From: Citrifermentans bremense
GTDB lineage: Bacteria; Desulfobacterota; Desulfuromonadia; Geobacterales; Geobacteraceae
Assembly: GCF_014218275.1 (NCBI RefSeq)
Contig: NZ_AP023213.1
Span: 3,938,954-4,002,953 of the forward strand
Direction: 5' to 3'
Length of the DNA stretch: 64,000 nucleotides
Shown: in pieces, positions 25,900 through 34,070 of the stretch
Layout of the letters: every line of letters starts with the position of its first letter
How positions within the stretch are numbered: the first letter of the stretch is position 1
Translations under genes and position numbers: made by a program
Notes under the pieces: model-generated
The model's database searches: none
Told to the model about the DNA's origin: nothing
The model's input: only the letters and a program-made list of their open reading frames with translations

Positions 25900-27246
25900 C
25901 TACTTCCTCTTCAGGCGCGCCGAGAAGAATCCGTCCATGCCGTCTCTGTGCGGCCAGCTCCTGAAGAAGCCCCGCTCGGTGAAAAGCGGCGCGAACTGCG
26001 GGAAGAGCGGGCGCAGGTCCTCGACCATGAACTCCGGGTGCTGCGCGAGGAAGCTGTCCACCACGTACTCGTTTTCCTGGATGCTGGTCGAGCAGGTGGC
26101 GTAGAGGATGGTCCCCTTCGGCTCCAGGTACCTGCAGAGGTTTTCCAGGATGCTCACCTGGGTGCGCGCCAGAGACAAAAGGTCGTCTCCTGACTTGCTC
26201 CACTTACCCTCGGGGTTGCGCCTGATCACCCCGAGCCCCGAGCAGGGCGCGTCCACCAGGATGCGGTGGAAGGTGACCCCCTTGATGGCGTTGGAGGGGG
26301 CGGTGGCGTCCATGGTGAAGGTGCGCACCGAGTTGATCCCCAGGCGGTCGCAGGTCTCCTTGATCATCCTGAGCTTCTTTTGGTTCACGTCGCAGGCGTA
26401 GATCTCTCCGGAGTCCTGCATCAGCTGCGCTACCTGGGTGCTCTTGCCTCCCGGGGCGGCGCATGCGTCCAGCACCCGCTCACCCTTGCCCGGCGCGAGG
26501 AACAGGGGGGCCAGCTGCGAGGACTCGTCCTGCACCGTGAAGAGCCCCTCCCGGAAGGAGGGAAGCCTGGTGATCTGGCCGGACTGGTTCAGCCGGATGC
26601 CGTCGGGGGACCAGGAGGTGGCGCTGCAGCTCACCCCCTCGTCGTTGAGCCTGCGGATCAGCTCGTCGCGGGTGATACGCAGCGTGTTCACCCTCACGGT
26701 CAAGGGGGGGGGCTCGGACATGGCCGCGGCCAGTTCCTCCGCGGCTTCGAGACCAAGCTGGTCGCACCACTGCCGGGCGAGCCAGGCGGGGTGGGAGTAG
26801 CGGGCGGCGAGGTAGTCGGCGGGGCGCTCGGCGCGGTCTGGGTAGCGTATGGAGTCGCGGCCGCGGTCGGCGTTTCTGAGCACGGCGTTGATGAAGCCCG
26901 ACGCCCGCGGCGCGAGTTCCTTGGCCAGGTTCACCGTCTCGTTGACGGCGGCCGACACCGGCACCCGGTCCAGGAAGAAGCACTGGTAGATACCCAGGCG
27001 CAACAAAAGCCGCACGAAGAGCTCCAGCTTCTCCGGCCTTTGCTTGGAGAACTGGGAGATTATGTAATCGAGCGTCCCCTGTCTGCGCAGCACGCCGTAG
27101 ACCAGCTCGGTGAGCAGGCCGCGGTCGGCTCCCTTGATGATGTCCTTGGAGAGTTCGTGGTCAATCAGGATGTCCGCGAAGGACTTTTCTTTCTCGATCC
27201 GGAGCAGGATATCGAAGGCGGCGCGGCGCGGGTTTTTGCTGGACAA
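25900..27246 (-). CDS. rsmB: 16S rRNA (cytosine-967-C5)-methyltransferase RsmB
   Basis: Methylates C967 of 16S rRNA. An N-terminal NusB-like RNA-binding domain (about residues 1-140) is followed by a SAM-dependent methyltransferase domain with LDACAAPGGKSTQ (motif I), the motif IV Cys in DAPCSGLG, and the catalytic Cys in ATCS. I start at the TTG at 27246, with AAAGGAAG upstream, giving 448 residues and the family N-terminus SSKNPRRAAFDIL; the reading to 27339 adds 31 residues unlike the family. Confidence 0.94.
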   Translation of the reverse strand: MSSKNPRRAAFDILLRIEKEKSFADILIDHELSKDIIKGADRGLLTELVYGVLRRQGTLDYIISQFSKQRPEKLELFVRLLLRLGIYQCFFLDRVPVSAAVNETVNLAKELAPRASGFINAVLRNADRGRDSIRYPDRAERPADYLAARYSHPAWLARQWCDQLGLEAAEELAAAMSEPPPLTVRVNTLRITRDELIRRLNDEGVSCSATSWSPDGIRLNQSGQITRLPSFREGLFTVQDESSQLAPLFLAPGKGERVLDACAAPGGKSTQVAQLMQDSGEIYACDVNQKKLRMIKETCDRLGINSVRTFTMDATAPSNAIKGVTFHRILVDAPCSGLGVIRRNPEGKWSKSGDDLLSLARTQVSILENLCRYLEPKGTILYATCSTSIQENEYVVDSFLAQHPEFMVEDLRPLFPQFAPLFTERGFFRSWPHRDGMDGFFSARLKRK

Positions 27247-27332
27247 AGAGTACTTCCTTTCAGGCGTGAGGTCTGGGCGAAGCCGGTCTTCATTATATGC
27301 ATTTCGCCCAAAACTGCAAGCGGTTAGGGGAC

Positions 27333-27360
27333 TTGACATAGTAAAAGGAGGGGCTACCCT
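27333..27360 (+). promoter_or_regulatory. Promoter candidate for the thioredoxin-fold gene
   Basis: TTGACA (27333-27338), 16-base spacer, TACCCT (27355-27360), 40 bases upstream of the ATG. Confidence 0.5.
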
Positions 27361-27400
27361 TTAGCTTGTCGTTTAATGATAACCGGGAGGAGGGTCTACC

Positions 27401-27961
27401 ATGATAGCCTGGGAATCGGACATGGCAAAAGCGCTCGCGCGGGGGAAGGCCGAGCAAAAGAGCGTGCTGGTTGAGTTTTTCAGCTCAGAGTGCATCGGGT
27501 GCAAGCAGATGGAAGAGGTGACCTTCGCCGACCCGGCTGTCGCTAACTTCATTTCCGACCACGTGGTCCCGTTGCGCATCCCGGTAACCAACGCGGCGCA
27601 TACCTCCGACTACCGGGTCATCTGGACCCCCACCATCATCACCATGGATTACTACGGCAGGGAGCACCAGCGCACCTTGGGCTACCTCCCCCCCGACGAG
27701 ATGGTGGGCTCCACCCTTCTGGGGATGGGGAAGGTGAGCCTCGACTACGGACAGTTCAGCGAGGCCGTGATCCAGTTCAACACACTTTTGAACGGCTGCC
27801 CGGATTGCGCCTCCGCTCCCGAAGCGGTCTACCTGCGCGGAGTGGCGCGCTACAAGACGAGCCAGTCGCCGTCGGCGCTCAAAGAGATATACCAGCAGCT
27901 CCTGGCGCAGTACCCCGACAGCGAGTGGACCAAGAGGGCCCAGCCCTTCACGCTGCTTTGA
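27401..27961 (+). CDS. Thioredoxin-fold protein with TPR-like C-terminus
   Basis: 186 residues, cytosolic (no signal peptide). The N-terminal thioredoxin-like domain (about 1-105) has a CIGC redox motif in FFSSECIGCKQMEEVTF and the cis-proline loop WTPTI, as in the thioredoxin_7/DUF255-like group. The C-terminal part (about 110-180) looks like one or two TPR helices, with two more Cys in CPDC. It could be a redox or disulfide-handling protein; the partner is unknown. ATG follows GGAGG. A strong terminator follows at 27996. Confidence 0.8.
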   Translation: MIAWESDMAKALARGKAEQKSVLVEFFSSECIGCKQMEEVTFADPAVANFISDHVVPLRIPVTNAAHTSDYRVIWTPTIITMDYYGREHQRTLGYLPPDEMVGSTLLGMGKVSLDYGQFSEAVIQFNTLLNGCPDCASAPEAVYLRGVARYKTSQSPSALKEIYQQLLAQYPDSEWTKRAQPFTLL

Positions 27962-27995
27962 TCCTTTCCTCCAAAGCTGGAGCGTTATCTCCTTG

Positions 27996-28023
27996 GGGGG
28001 CGGCAGCCATGCCGCCCCCTTTC
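27996..28023 (+). terminator. Rho-independent terminator
   Basis: 10-bp stem GGGGGCGGCA/TGCCGCCCCC (27996-28005 with 28010-28019), loop GCCA, followed by TTTCTG. Confidence 0.8.
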
Positions 28024-28087
28024 TGCATCAACTGGCGGTGAGGCGAAAAAAGCCTCGCCTTTGGCGGCATTTTTCGATGGAGAGATC

Positions 28088-29512
28088 TTGAGATTCCTGG
28101 ACCACATCCTCTGGGGGCTGTTGCTACTTTTTCTGATCCTTCTTGCCATGGTCTCCGCAGGGCACGCGCTGATCAACAAGCGCGACCCGCGCTCGGCTCT
28201 CGGGTGGATCCTCGCCAGCCTGGCCATCCCGCTTCTGGGCCCGCTCTTTTACTGGGGCATGGGGGTCAACCGCATCTACAGCAGGGCCAGGCGCTGGCAC
28301 GAAGAGGCCGGGGCACCGCTCCAGCCGCTCCCGCCAGGCTCCCAACCTTCGGCGCCGCTTCCCCCAGAGCTTTCCTACCTGAAGGAGCTGCGCAACCTCT
28401 CCGAGCACGTGGTCAGCACCAGGCTTCTCCCCGGCAACAACCTGACGCCGCTGGAAAACGGCGAGGAGGCCTACCCCGCCATGCTGGCCGCCATCGACAG
28501 GGCGGAAGGCTCGGTACACCTTTGCACCTACATCTTCGACGGGGACGATACCGGCAAGCGCTTCGTGATGGCGCTCTCCAGGGCTGCCGATCGGGGGGTC
28601 GAGGTGCGGGTCATCGTGGACAGCCTGGGGGAGAAGTATTCGAAACCGACGGCGCGGGAACTGCTCAAGGGTTCGGGGGTCAGGTTCCGCCGCTTCCTGC
28701 CGCTTAGGCCGGGGGGATACCTGAACCTCAGGATCCACCGCAAGCTGCTGGTGGTGGACGGGAAGATCGCCTTCACCGGCGGGATGAACATCGGCAGCAG
28801 GCACCTCGTCTCCAGCCGCCCCCCAGTGGTGAAGGACCTGCACTTCCAGGTGACCGGGCCGGTGGTGGCCGACCTGCAACGGACCTTTCTGGAGGATTGG
28901 AGCTTCGCCGGCGGTGCACAGCTCACCGGGCCGCGCTACTACCCCGAGCTGGTGCCGACAGGGAGCGCGCTGGTCCGGGCGGTGAGCGACGGGCCGGACA
29001 AGGAATTCAGAAAGCTCAACTGGATCATCCTGGGGGCGCTTTCCTGTGCCAGGAGAAGGGTCACCATCGTAACCCCCTACTTCATCCCCGACCGGCCGCT
29101 GATCTCGGCGCTGGTCACCGCAGCGCTCAGGGGGGTGGCCATCACCCTGGTCCTTCCCGAGGTCAACAACCTCCCTTACGTGCAGTGGGCCAGCCGCTCC
29201 TACCTTTGGGAGCTGCTGCAGCAGGGTGTACGCATCTTCGCCCAGCCCCCACCCTTCGTCCACACCAAGTTCATGGTGGTTGACCGGAGCTGGAGCCTGA
29301 TCGGAAGCGCAAACCTCGACCCTAGGAGCTTGAGGCTCAACTTCGAGTTCAACCTCGAGGTGTACGACCTCCAGTTCGCCCGGCTTCTGGAGGAGCACTG
29401 CCAGGCGACCCTCGAACTATCCCGGGAGATCACACTCGCCGAGATGGATGGGCGGCCGCTGGCCATCAAGCTGCGGGACGCTGCCGCGAAGCTTTTCTCC
29501 CCTTACCTGTAA
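28088..29512 (+). CDS. cls: Cardiolipin synthase (PLD family)
   Basis: Membrane enzyme that joins two phosphatidylglycerol molecules into cardiolipin. About 474 residues: two N-terminal transmembrane helices (roughly residues 5-28 and 38-58), then two PLD domains with HKD motifs IHRKLLVVDGK (near 218) and VHTKFMVVDRS (near 396), each followed by a G-G/S-x-N element. The start is uncertain: TTG at 28088 has GGAGAG just upstream; TTG at 28061 would add nine residues. The 3' end overlaps the convergent diguanylate cyclase gene by 96 bases. Confidence 0.92.
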   Translation: MRFLDHILWGLLLLFLILLAMVSAGHALINKRDPRSALGWILASLAIPLLGPLFYWGMGVNRIYSRARRWHEEAGAPLQPLPPGSQPSAPLPPELSYLKELRNLSEHVVSTRLLPGNNLTPLENGEEAYPAMLAAIDRAEGSVHLCTYIFDGDDTGKRFVMALSRAADRGVEVRVIVDSLGEKYSKPTARELLKGSGVRFRRFLPLRPGGYLNLRIHRKLLVVDGKIAFTGGMNIGSRHLVSSRPPVVKDLHFQVTGPVVADLQRTFLEDWSFAGGAQLTGPRYYPELVPTGSALVRAVSDGPDKEFRKLNWIILGALSCARRRVTIVTPYFIPDRPLISALVTAALRGVAITLVLPEVNNLPYVQWASRSYLWELLQQGVRIFAQPPPFVHTKFMVVDRSWSLIGSANLDPRSLRLNFEFNLEVYDLQFARLLEEHCQATLELSREITLAEMDGRPLAIKLRDAAAKLFSPYL

Positions 29513-30574
29513 CTCCAAAGGGACCGTTTCCCCCTCCTCGTCGTCGAACAGCGAGACCCGGTCCTTGCCCAGCCTCTTGCTGCGGTACATCGCCTGGTCC
29601 GCCTTCTTCACCACGGTCCGCAGGTCCTCGCCGTCGCACGGAAACGAAGCCACACCTGCCGAGAGCGTCCCCTGGACCAGCTCCCCCTCGAAGGAAAAGG
29701 GGGTGGTGCTCATGGCGCGGACGATCCTCTCCACGGCACCCACGATCTTTTGCTGCTCCTGCCCAGCGAACATGATGATGAACTCGTCGCCGCCGAACCG
29801 CGCCGCCACGTCGCTCTCCCTGATGTTGGAGGCTATGATGCGCGCCGTCCATTTGATCAGCTCCGTCCCCGCCAGATGCCCGTGCCGGTCGTTTATCTGC
29901 TTCAGGTTGTCCGCGTCCAGCATACAGATGGAGAAGGGGGTGCCGTAGCGCTTGGAGATCTTCTCCTGCTGCAGCGCAAGCGCCTCGAAACTGCGCATGT
30001 TGTTGAGCTGGGTGAGGTCGTCGGTCAAGGAGAGCCGCTCCACCTCGGCGCGCGCGCTCTCCGCCTCGCCCCGCAGGAGCGCCCCCAGGTGGGCGATGAG
30101 GATGAAGGGGAACACCTTGATGACGTGCCCGCCGATGTCGTACCAAAAGCTCGGGGAATCAAAGGCGGCGAGCAAGGTGTAGAGGGCGATGGTGAGACCG
30201 GTCATGATGAAGGTGATCCCGCGCCCCAGGGTGAGCGAGGTCGCCATCAGGATCAGGTAGAGAACGGATATGAAGGGACTGGAGGTCTTGCCGGTGAACC
30301 AGCTGATGGCGACGGCGTAGAGAAGCAGCAGGATCAGGTCCAGGAGGATCTTCGTTTCTCCCTGCCGCAACAGGAACCGCGCAGCCGCCTTGTAGAGGAC
30401 AAGCCCAAGGGAGCAGAAAAGCACCACGACAGGGGTCTTGTGATCGACGTGGAGCAGCGAGATATCGAGCAGCACCAGCGCTACCAGGAGCCAGGTTATG
30501 ACACCCAGGACCCGGTCATGGCCTGCGTACCTGGCCATCGTATCTGCACTGACCCACTCCTTTTTCTCGATCAT
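29417..30574 (-). CDS. Membrane diguanylate cyclase (GGDEF)
   Basis: 385-residue membrane protein that probably makes cyclic di-GMP. The N-terminal half has five to six hydrophobic helices (about residues 22-165) and looks like a membrane sensor. The GGDEF domain (about 185-345) has the intact active site RFGGDEF and, five residues before it, RESD, an intact RxxD inhibitory site for product feedback. The C-terminal tail of about 30 residues overlaps the cls gene on the other strand. The nearby PilZ protein (34.1 kb) is a possible effector, but the link is only by distance. Confidence 0.92.
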   Translation of the reverse strand: MIEKKEWVSADTMARYAGHDRVLGVITWLLVALVLLDISLLHVDHKTPVVVLFCSLGLVLYKAAARFLLRQGETKILLDLILLLLYAVAISWFTGKTSSPFISVLYLILMATSLTLGRGITFIMTGLTIALYTLLAAFDSPSFWYDIGGHVIKVFPFILIAHLGALLRGEAESARAEVERLSLTDDLTQLNNMRSFEALALQQEKISKRYGTPFSICMLDADNLKQINDRHGHLAGTELIKWTARIIASNIRESDVAARFGGDEFIIMFAGQEQQKIVGAVERIVRAMSTTPFSFEGELVQGTLSAGVASFPCDGEDLRTVVKKADQAMYRSKRLGKDRVSLFDDEEGETVPLELQVRGEKLRGSVPQLDGQRPPIHLGECDLPG

Positions 30575-30666
30575 CCAGGCCGCCTCTTACCGATCATTAG
30601 ACAGGAGATTCTCCTGACCTTTGAAGCGTATCGGCGGATATCAAGAAAACTAAATGTCTTTCCTGA

Positions 30667-31494
30667 TCATTTATGCCCCCGGAGTGTGCGCCCGCCGAAG
30701 GCGCCGAGCAGAACCAGGAAGTTGACCAGCACGATGGTCGCACCGGCGGGGAGGTTCAGCGCGAAGGAAAGCGAAATCCCGACGATCACGGTCACCACGC
30801 CGATCACCGCCGCGGTGACGATGGCCGCCTTGAACCCCTTGGCGATCTGCAGCGCGGACACCGCCGGGATTATCAGGAGCGCCGAAATGAGCATGATCCC
30901 GACCACCTTCATGGCGAGGACCACGGTCAGGGCCGTCATCAGCACCAAAACCGAGTTGATCCGTTCCGTGTTGAGGCCGGAACTCTTGGCGAGGTCCTCG
31001 TCGAAGGTGCTGGCGAAGAGTTCGTTGTAGAACATCACCACGGAGGCGATGACGATGACGAAGAGCAAAGCGGCTATCACCAGTTCGCTGGTGCTGATGG
31101 AGAGGATGTTCCCGAACAGGTAGCTGAAGAGGTCGACGTTGAAGCCCCCGGCGACGCTTGCCAGCATGACGCCGGTGGCGATACCGATGGCCGAGACGAT
31201 GCCGATGGCGGCGTCGCCGTAAATCCTCGCCTTTTGCGCCAGTTTCAGGATCCCCATGGACGAGGCGAGCACCACCGGGATGATGGCAAGGGTAAGGTAG
31301 ACCGACTGCAGCCTGAAAAGCAGCGCCAGCGCCACGCTGCCGAAGGTGACGTGGGCCAGGCCGTCGCCGATCAGGGACAGGCGGCGCAGCACGAGGAAGA
31401 CCCCGAGCACCGAGCAGAGGATGGCGATCAGCGAGCCGCCGATAAGCGCCCTCTGCATGAAGCCGTAGCTGAGCATTTCCGTTATTAGCATCAA
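30667..31494 (-). CDS. znuB: Zinc ABC transporter permease ZnuB
   Basis: Inner-membrane permease of the ABC-3 (metal) family, 275 residues with about eight transmembrane helices. Motifs of the family such as LSLIGDGLAHVTFGSVA near residue 40 are present. ATG follows GAGG. It is the last gene of zur-znuA-znuC-znuB, but a 177-base gap that includes a GC-rich inverted-repeat element (31509-31674) separates it from znuC, and this may affect its expression. Confidence 0.93.
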   Translation of the reverse strand: MMLITEMLSYGFMQRALIGGSLIAILCSVLGVFLVLRRLSLIGDGLAHVTFGSVALALLFRLQSVYLTLAIIPVVLASSMGILKLAQKARIYGDAAIGIVSAIGIATGVMLASVAGGFNVDLFSYLFGNILSISTSELVIAALLFVIVIASVVMFYNELFASTFDEDLAKSSGLNTERINSVLVLMTALTVVLAMKVVGIMLISALLIIPAVSALQIAKGFKAAIVTAAVIGVVTVIVGISLSFALNLPAGATIVLVNFLVLLGAFGGRTLRGHK

Positions 31495-31508
31495 AACCTC
31501 GGAGAATC

Positions 31509-31674
31509 AGGGGCCAGGGGCTGGGGGCCAGGGGCTGAAACCCAAGTCCGCCCATCCTGTTGCCCGAGTTCTCATCACTCGTTCGTTCATCTACAGCCGT
31601 GGCGCCGGACTTGTGCTTGCCAGCCCCCAGTCCCTAGCCCCTAGCCCCTGCCTTCCCCCCTAGCCCCTGCCTTA
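31509..31674. repeat. GC-rich inverted-repeat element (copy 2) between znuC and znuB
   Basis: Units GGGGCCAGGGGCTGG on the left and CAGCCCCCAGTCCCTAGCCCCTAG on the right, with about 70 bases between the arms. The right end CCTGCCTTA runs into the znuC stop codon, as at grpE (5245-5330). It is the same family as that copy. Confidence 0.75.
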
Positions 31675-32424
31675 ATGCCTGTGGCAGACCAGGTGTTGGC
31701 CGTGCTCCCCGAAGAACCCCGTCATCTCGCTCGAGTTGCAGAAGTCGTCGAAATCGCCGTAGAAGATCACCTTCTTGTCCAGGTAGAGCAGGTGGGAGGC
31801 GTACTTCCCTATGGTGGCCGTGTCGTGGGTCACCAGCAGCACGGTCGACTTCCGCTCTCTGTTCATCTCGAAGGTGAGCTTGTAGAAGCTTTCGCGGGTT
31901 TCGGGGTCGAGGGCGGTGGTAGGCTCGTCCAGGATCAGGAGCTCCGGGTCGTTCACCAGCGCCCGGGCCAGGAGCACGCGCTGCCTGAGCCCCCCCGAAA
32001 GCTCGCCGATCATGGAGCCGCGGATGTGCGAGATACCCATCCATTCCATGGTCCTCTCCACGGCCACGGTGTCCTCGCGACTGAAGCGCCTGGGGAACTT
32101 CTTCGCAGAGAGCCTTCCCAACCGGATCACCTCGTCGACGGTGGCCGGAAAATGCGGGTTGAAGAACTGCAGCCCCTGCGGCAGGTAGCCGATGCGGTCC
32201 CAGCGATGGAAATTCGACTTCGGGGTCCCGAGTAGGTTCACCTCCCCGGAGGTCGGGGTGATAAGCCCCAGGATCACCTTGATCAGTGTGCTCTTCCCCG
32301 AGCCGTTCGGCCCGCAGATGCCAAGGTAGTCTCCGCGGTTGACGCTGAAGCAGACGTCCTGGAGGGCCTCGCTGCCGTGATAGCCGGCGCAGAGATTCTG
32401 TACGCTCAGTGCCTTGTCCCTCAT
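31672..32424 (-). CDS. znuC: Zinc ABC transporter ATP-binding protein ZnuC
   Basis: 250-residue ATPase that powers zinc import. Walker A GPNGSGKS (near residue 39), the signature LSGGLRQRV (near 145), Walker B LLILDEPTTALD and the switch His in VTHD are all present. The ATG overlaps the znuA stop codon (ATGA). The stop codon lies at the edge of the dispersed GC-rich repeat. Confidence 0.95.
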   Translation of the reverse strand: MRDKALSVQNLCAGYHGSEALQDVCFSVNRGDYLGICGPNGSGKSTLIKVILGLITPTSGEVNLLGTPKSNFHRWDRIGYLPQGLQFFNPHFPATVDEVIRLGRLSAKKFPRRFSREDTVAVERTMEWMGISHIRGSMIGELSGGLRQRVLLARALVNDPELLILDEPTTALDPETRESFYKLTFEMNRERKSTVLLVTHDTATIGKYASHLLYLDKKVIFYGDFDDFCNSSEMTGFFGEHGQHLVCHRH

Positions 32425-33335
32425 TGCAGCCCCGTCTTCAGGTTCTTCAGGTTCTCATCCATGAGCGAGATGAAGCTGACGCCGCGCGCCAGGTCGTCCC
32501 TGGTGACGTTGTGCCCCGCCCGCAGCATGAGCACCTTCGCTCCGGTCTCGCGAGCGATGGTTTCGGCCACCCTCGGGCTCAACAGCTCCTCGGTGTAGAC
32601 GTAGTGCAGGTTTTCGCGGCGCATGATCTGCACCAGTTCCGCAAGTTTCGCCGGGGTCGGCTCGGCGTCGGCGTTCACCGCCGAGGCGGAGATGTATTTC
32701 AGCCCGTAATGCCTCGCCAGGTAGCCGAAGGCGTAGTGGCCGCCATGCAAGAGGACCTTCTTGGGGCATTGCGCCAGGGTCTGCCGGAAACGCTCGTCGA
32801 GCGCGGAGAGATCCGCGATGAGCTTCGCCGCGTTCTGCTGGTAGTACGCCTTGTTGGCCGGGTCCCGCCCGATGAATGCGTCCTGGATGTTGCGCGCGAT
32901 CACCTGGGCGTTGCCGAAATCGAGCCAGACGTGGGGGTCGGCCTGGGCGTGCGCCTCGTGGTGGGGGTCGTACGGGTCCGGTTCGGGGGGCTGCAGCGCG
33001 ATTCCCTTGCTCCCCTCCACGATCCCGACCTTCCCCCGGTCTATGGCGTTGACGATCGACGAGGCCCACGGCTCCATCACCGGGTTGGTGTAGATGAAGA
33101 GGTCGGCGCGGTTGACACGCACCACGTCCTCCGGGCGGGGTTCGAAGCTGTGCGGCTCCGTGCCCGGGGGGAGCAGCAGGGTGACCTGCGCCTTTTCCCC
33201 GCCGATCCTCTTGGCGAAGTCGTAGAGCGGAAACAGCGTGGTCACGACCTGGAGCCTGTCGTCACTTTCTTGCTGCCTGCTGCAGCCGGCAGCGACCAGG
33301 GCCAGAAGTAGCATCAGCATCAATAAGCGTTTCAC
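32421..33335 (-). CDS. znuA: Zinc ABC transporter substrate-binding lipoprotein ZnuA
   Basis: Captures zinc in the periplasm and hands it to ZnuB. From the GTG at 33335 it has 304 residues: a lipobox (VAAGC) after a short hydrophobic segment, the N-lobe with EPHSFEPRPEDV, a His/Asp-rich loop (DPYDPHHEAHAQADPHVW) typical of zinc rather than manganese binders, and the C-lobe. The GTG overlaps the zur stop codon (GTGA) with GGGGGTG upstream; the longer ORF up to 33521 reads through zur in another frame and is rejected. Confidence 0.95.
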   Translation of the reverse strand: MKRLLMLMLLLALVAAGCSRQQESDDRLQVVTTLFPLYDFAKRIGGEKAQVTLLLPPGTEPHSFEPRPEDVVRVNRADLFIYTNPVMEPWASSIVNAIDRGKVGIVEGSKGIALQPPEPDPYDPHHEAHAQADPHVWLDFGNAQVIARNIQDAFIGRDPANKAYYQQNAAKLIADLSALDERFRQTLAQCPKKVLLHGGHYAFGYLARHYGLKYISASAVNADAEPTPAKLAELVQIMRRENLHYVYTEELLSPRVAETIARETGAKVLMLRAGHNVTRDDLARGVSFISLMDENLKNLKTGLQ

Positions 33336-33766
33336 GCGGCCACCCCCTTGTCGGCGCAGCCGCGGCAAAGGCCGTTCAGCTGCAGAATGTGGGAAAGCAC
33401 TTTTCCTCCGTTTTTCAGGCTCACCTCGCGCTCCAGCGCCTCGATCCCGCAGGAGGGGATGTCCTCCACCTTGCGGCAGGAGAGGCAGACGAAGTGATGA
33501 TGATGCTCCTGGTTGCTGCAAAAGTAGTAATAGAGTTGACGGTTGGGATGGATCACCTTGGAAAGGATGCCGCTGGCCGCCAGTTCCTCCAGGATCCGGT
33601 AGACCGTGGGAAGCCCCACGCGGTCGAACCTGTCGCGCAGCCGCTTCCAGAGTTCCTCGGGGCTCGCGTAACCGTGCTCCGCCTCAAGCAACGCCAGTAT
33701 TGCCAGCCGTTTCGGTGTGGCCTTCATGTTGAACTGCTTCAGTGCCACTGCGTGACGCTGCTCCAT
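33332..33766 (-). CDS. zur: Fur-family regulator, probably the zinc regulator Zur
   Basis: 144-residue Fur-family repressor: N-terminal winged helix (about residues 1-82) and C-terminal dimerisation and metal domain with HHHHF (near 88), CLSC and CRGC, the latter two forming the structural zinc site. It is the first gene of a run with znuA, znuC and znuB, sharing GTGA and ATGA overlaps, which argues for Zur over Fur. A palindromic box upstream suggests autoregulation. Confidence 0.88.
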   Translation of the reverse strand: MEQRHAVALKQFNMKATPKRLAILALLEAEHGYASPEELWKRLRDRFDRVGLPTVYRILEELAASGILSKVIHPNRQLYYYFCSNQEHHHHFVCLSCRKVEDIPSCGIEALEREVSLKNGGKVLSHILQLNGLCRGCADKGVAA

Positions 33767-33782
33767 GGCCTTCCTCTAAATG

Positions 33783-33793
33783 GAAATGATTTC
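33783..33793 (-). promoter_or_regulatory. Candidate Zur/Fur operator
   Basis: Perfect 11-base palindrome GAAAT-G-ATTTC directly downstream of the -10 box, between the promoter and zur. The position fits repression of the zur-znu operon. The motif is shorter than a full Fur box. Confidence 0.55.
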
Positions 33794-33798
33794 GCTTT

Positions 33799-33826
33799 AG
33801 GATAGCCACCCGCCTCGCTATGTCAA
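33799..33826 (-). promoter_or_regulatory. Promoter of the zur-znuACB operon
   Basis: Minus strand TTGACA (33821-33826), 16-base spacer, TATCCT (33799-33804). Confidence 0.65.
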
Positions 33827-33940
33827 GGCAAAAGTTCTATTCATTGTAATTAAAGGTTTTTTCGCGTATTTTCCGGTGGCATCTCCGTCATATCACTCCG
33901 CGACTCCGGGCTTTGACGTAGACGGGCGCAGACATATTAG

Positions 33941-34008
33941 AATATTGAAACTTCGGGCTACAACGATATTAACTACTTGCTTTCATTACGGTGTAGCCCC
34001 GGAATATT
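33941..34008 (+). other. Inverted repeat in the leader of the PilZ gene
   Basis: GGGCTACA (33955-33962) pairs perfectly with TGTAGCCC (33992-33999), flanked by AATATT on both sides (33941-33946 and 34003-34008). It lies in the AT-rich 304-base gap between zur and the PilZ gene, which otherwise holds only the zur promoter and operator. It could be an RNA hairpin or a protein-binding site. Confidence 0.45.
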
Positions 34009-34070
34009 GGCTCCCGACTTGCATCATTAAACGAATATCAGACTGTGATGTTATTAAATGGGCGGGGCAC

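Noticed and set aside
33332..33766. Iron regulator Fur
   Set aside because: Family-level signs are the same, but position and coupling with znuA, znuC and znuB favour a zinc regulator. Not strictly excluded.
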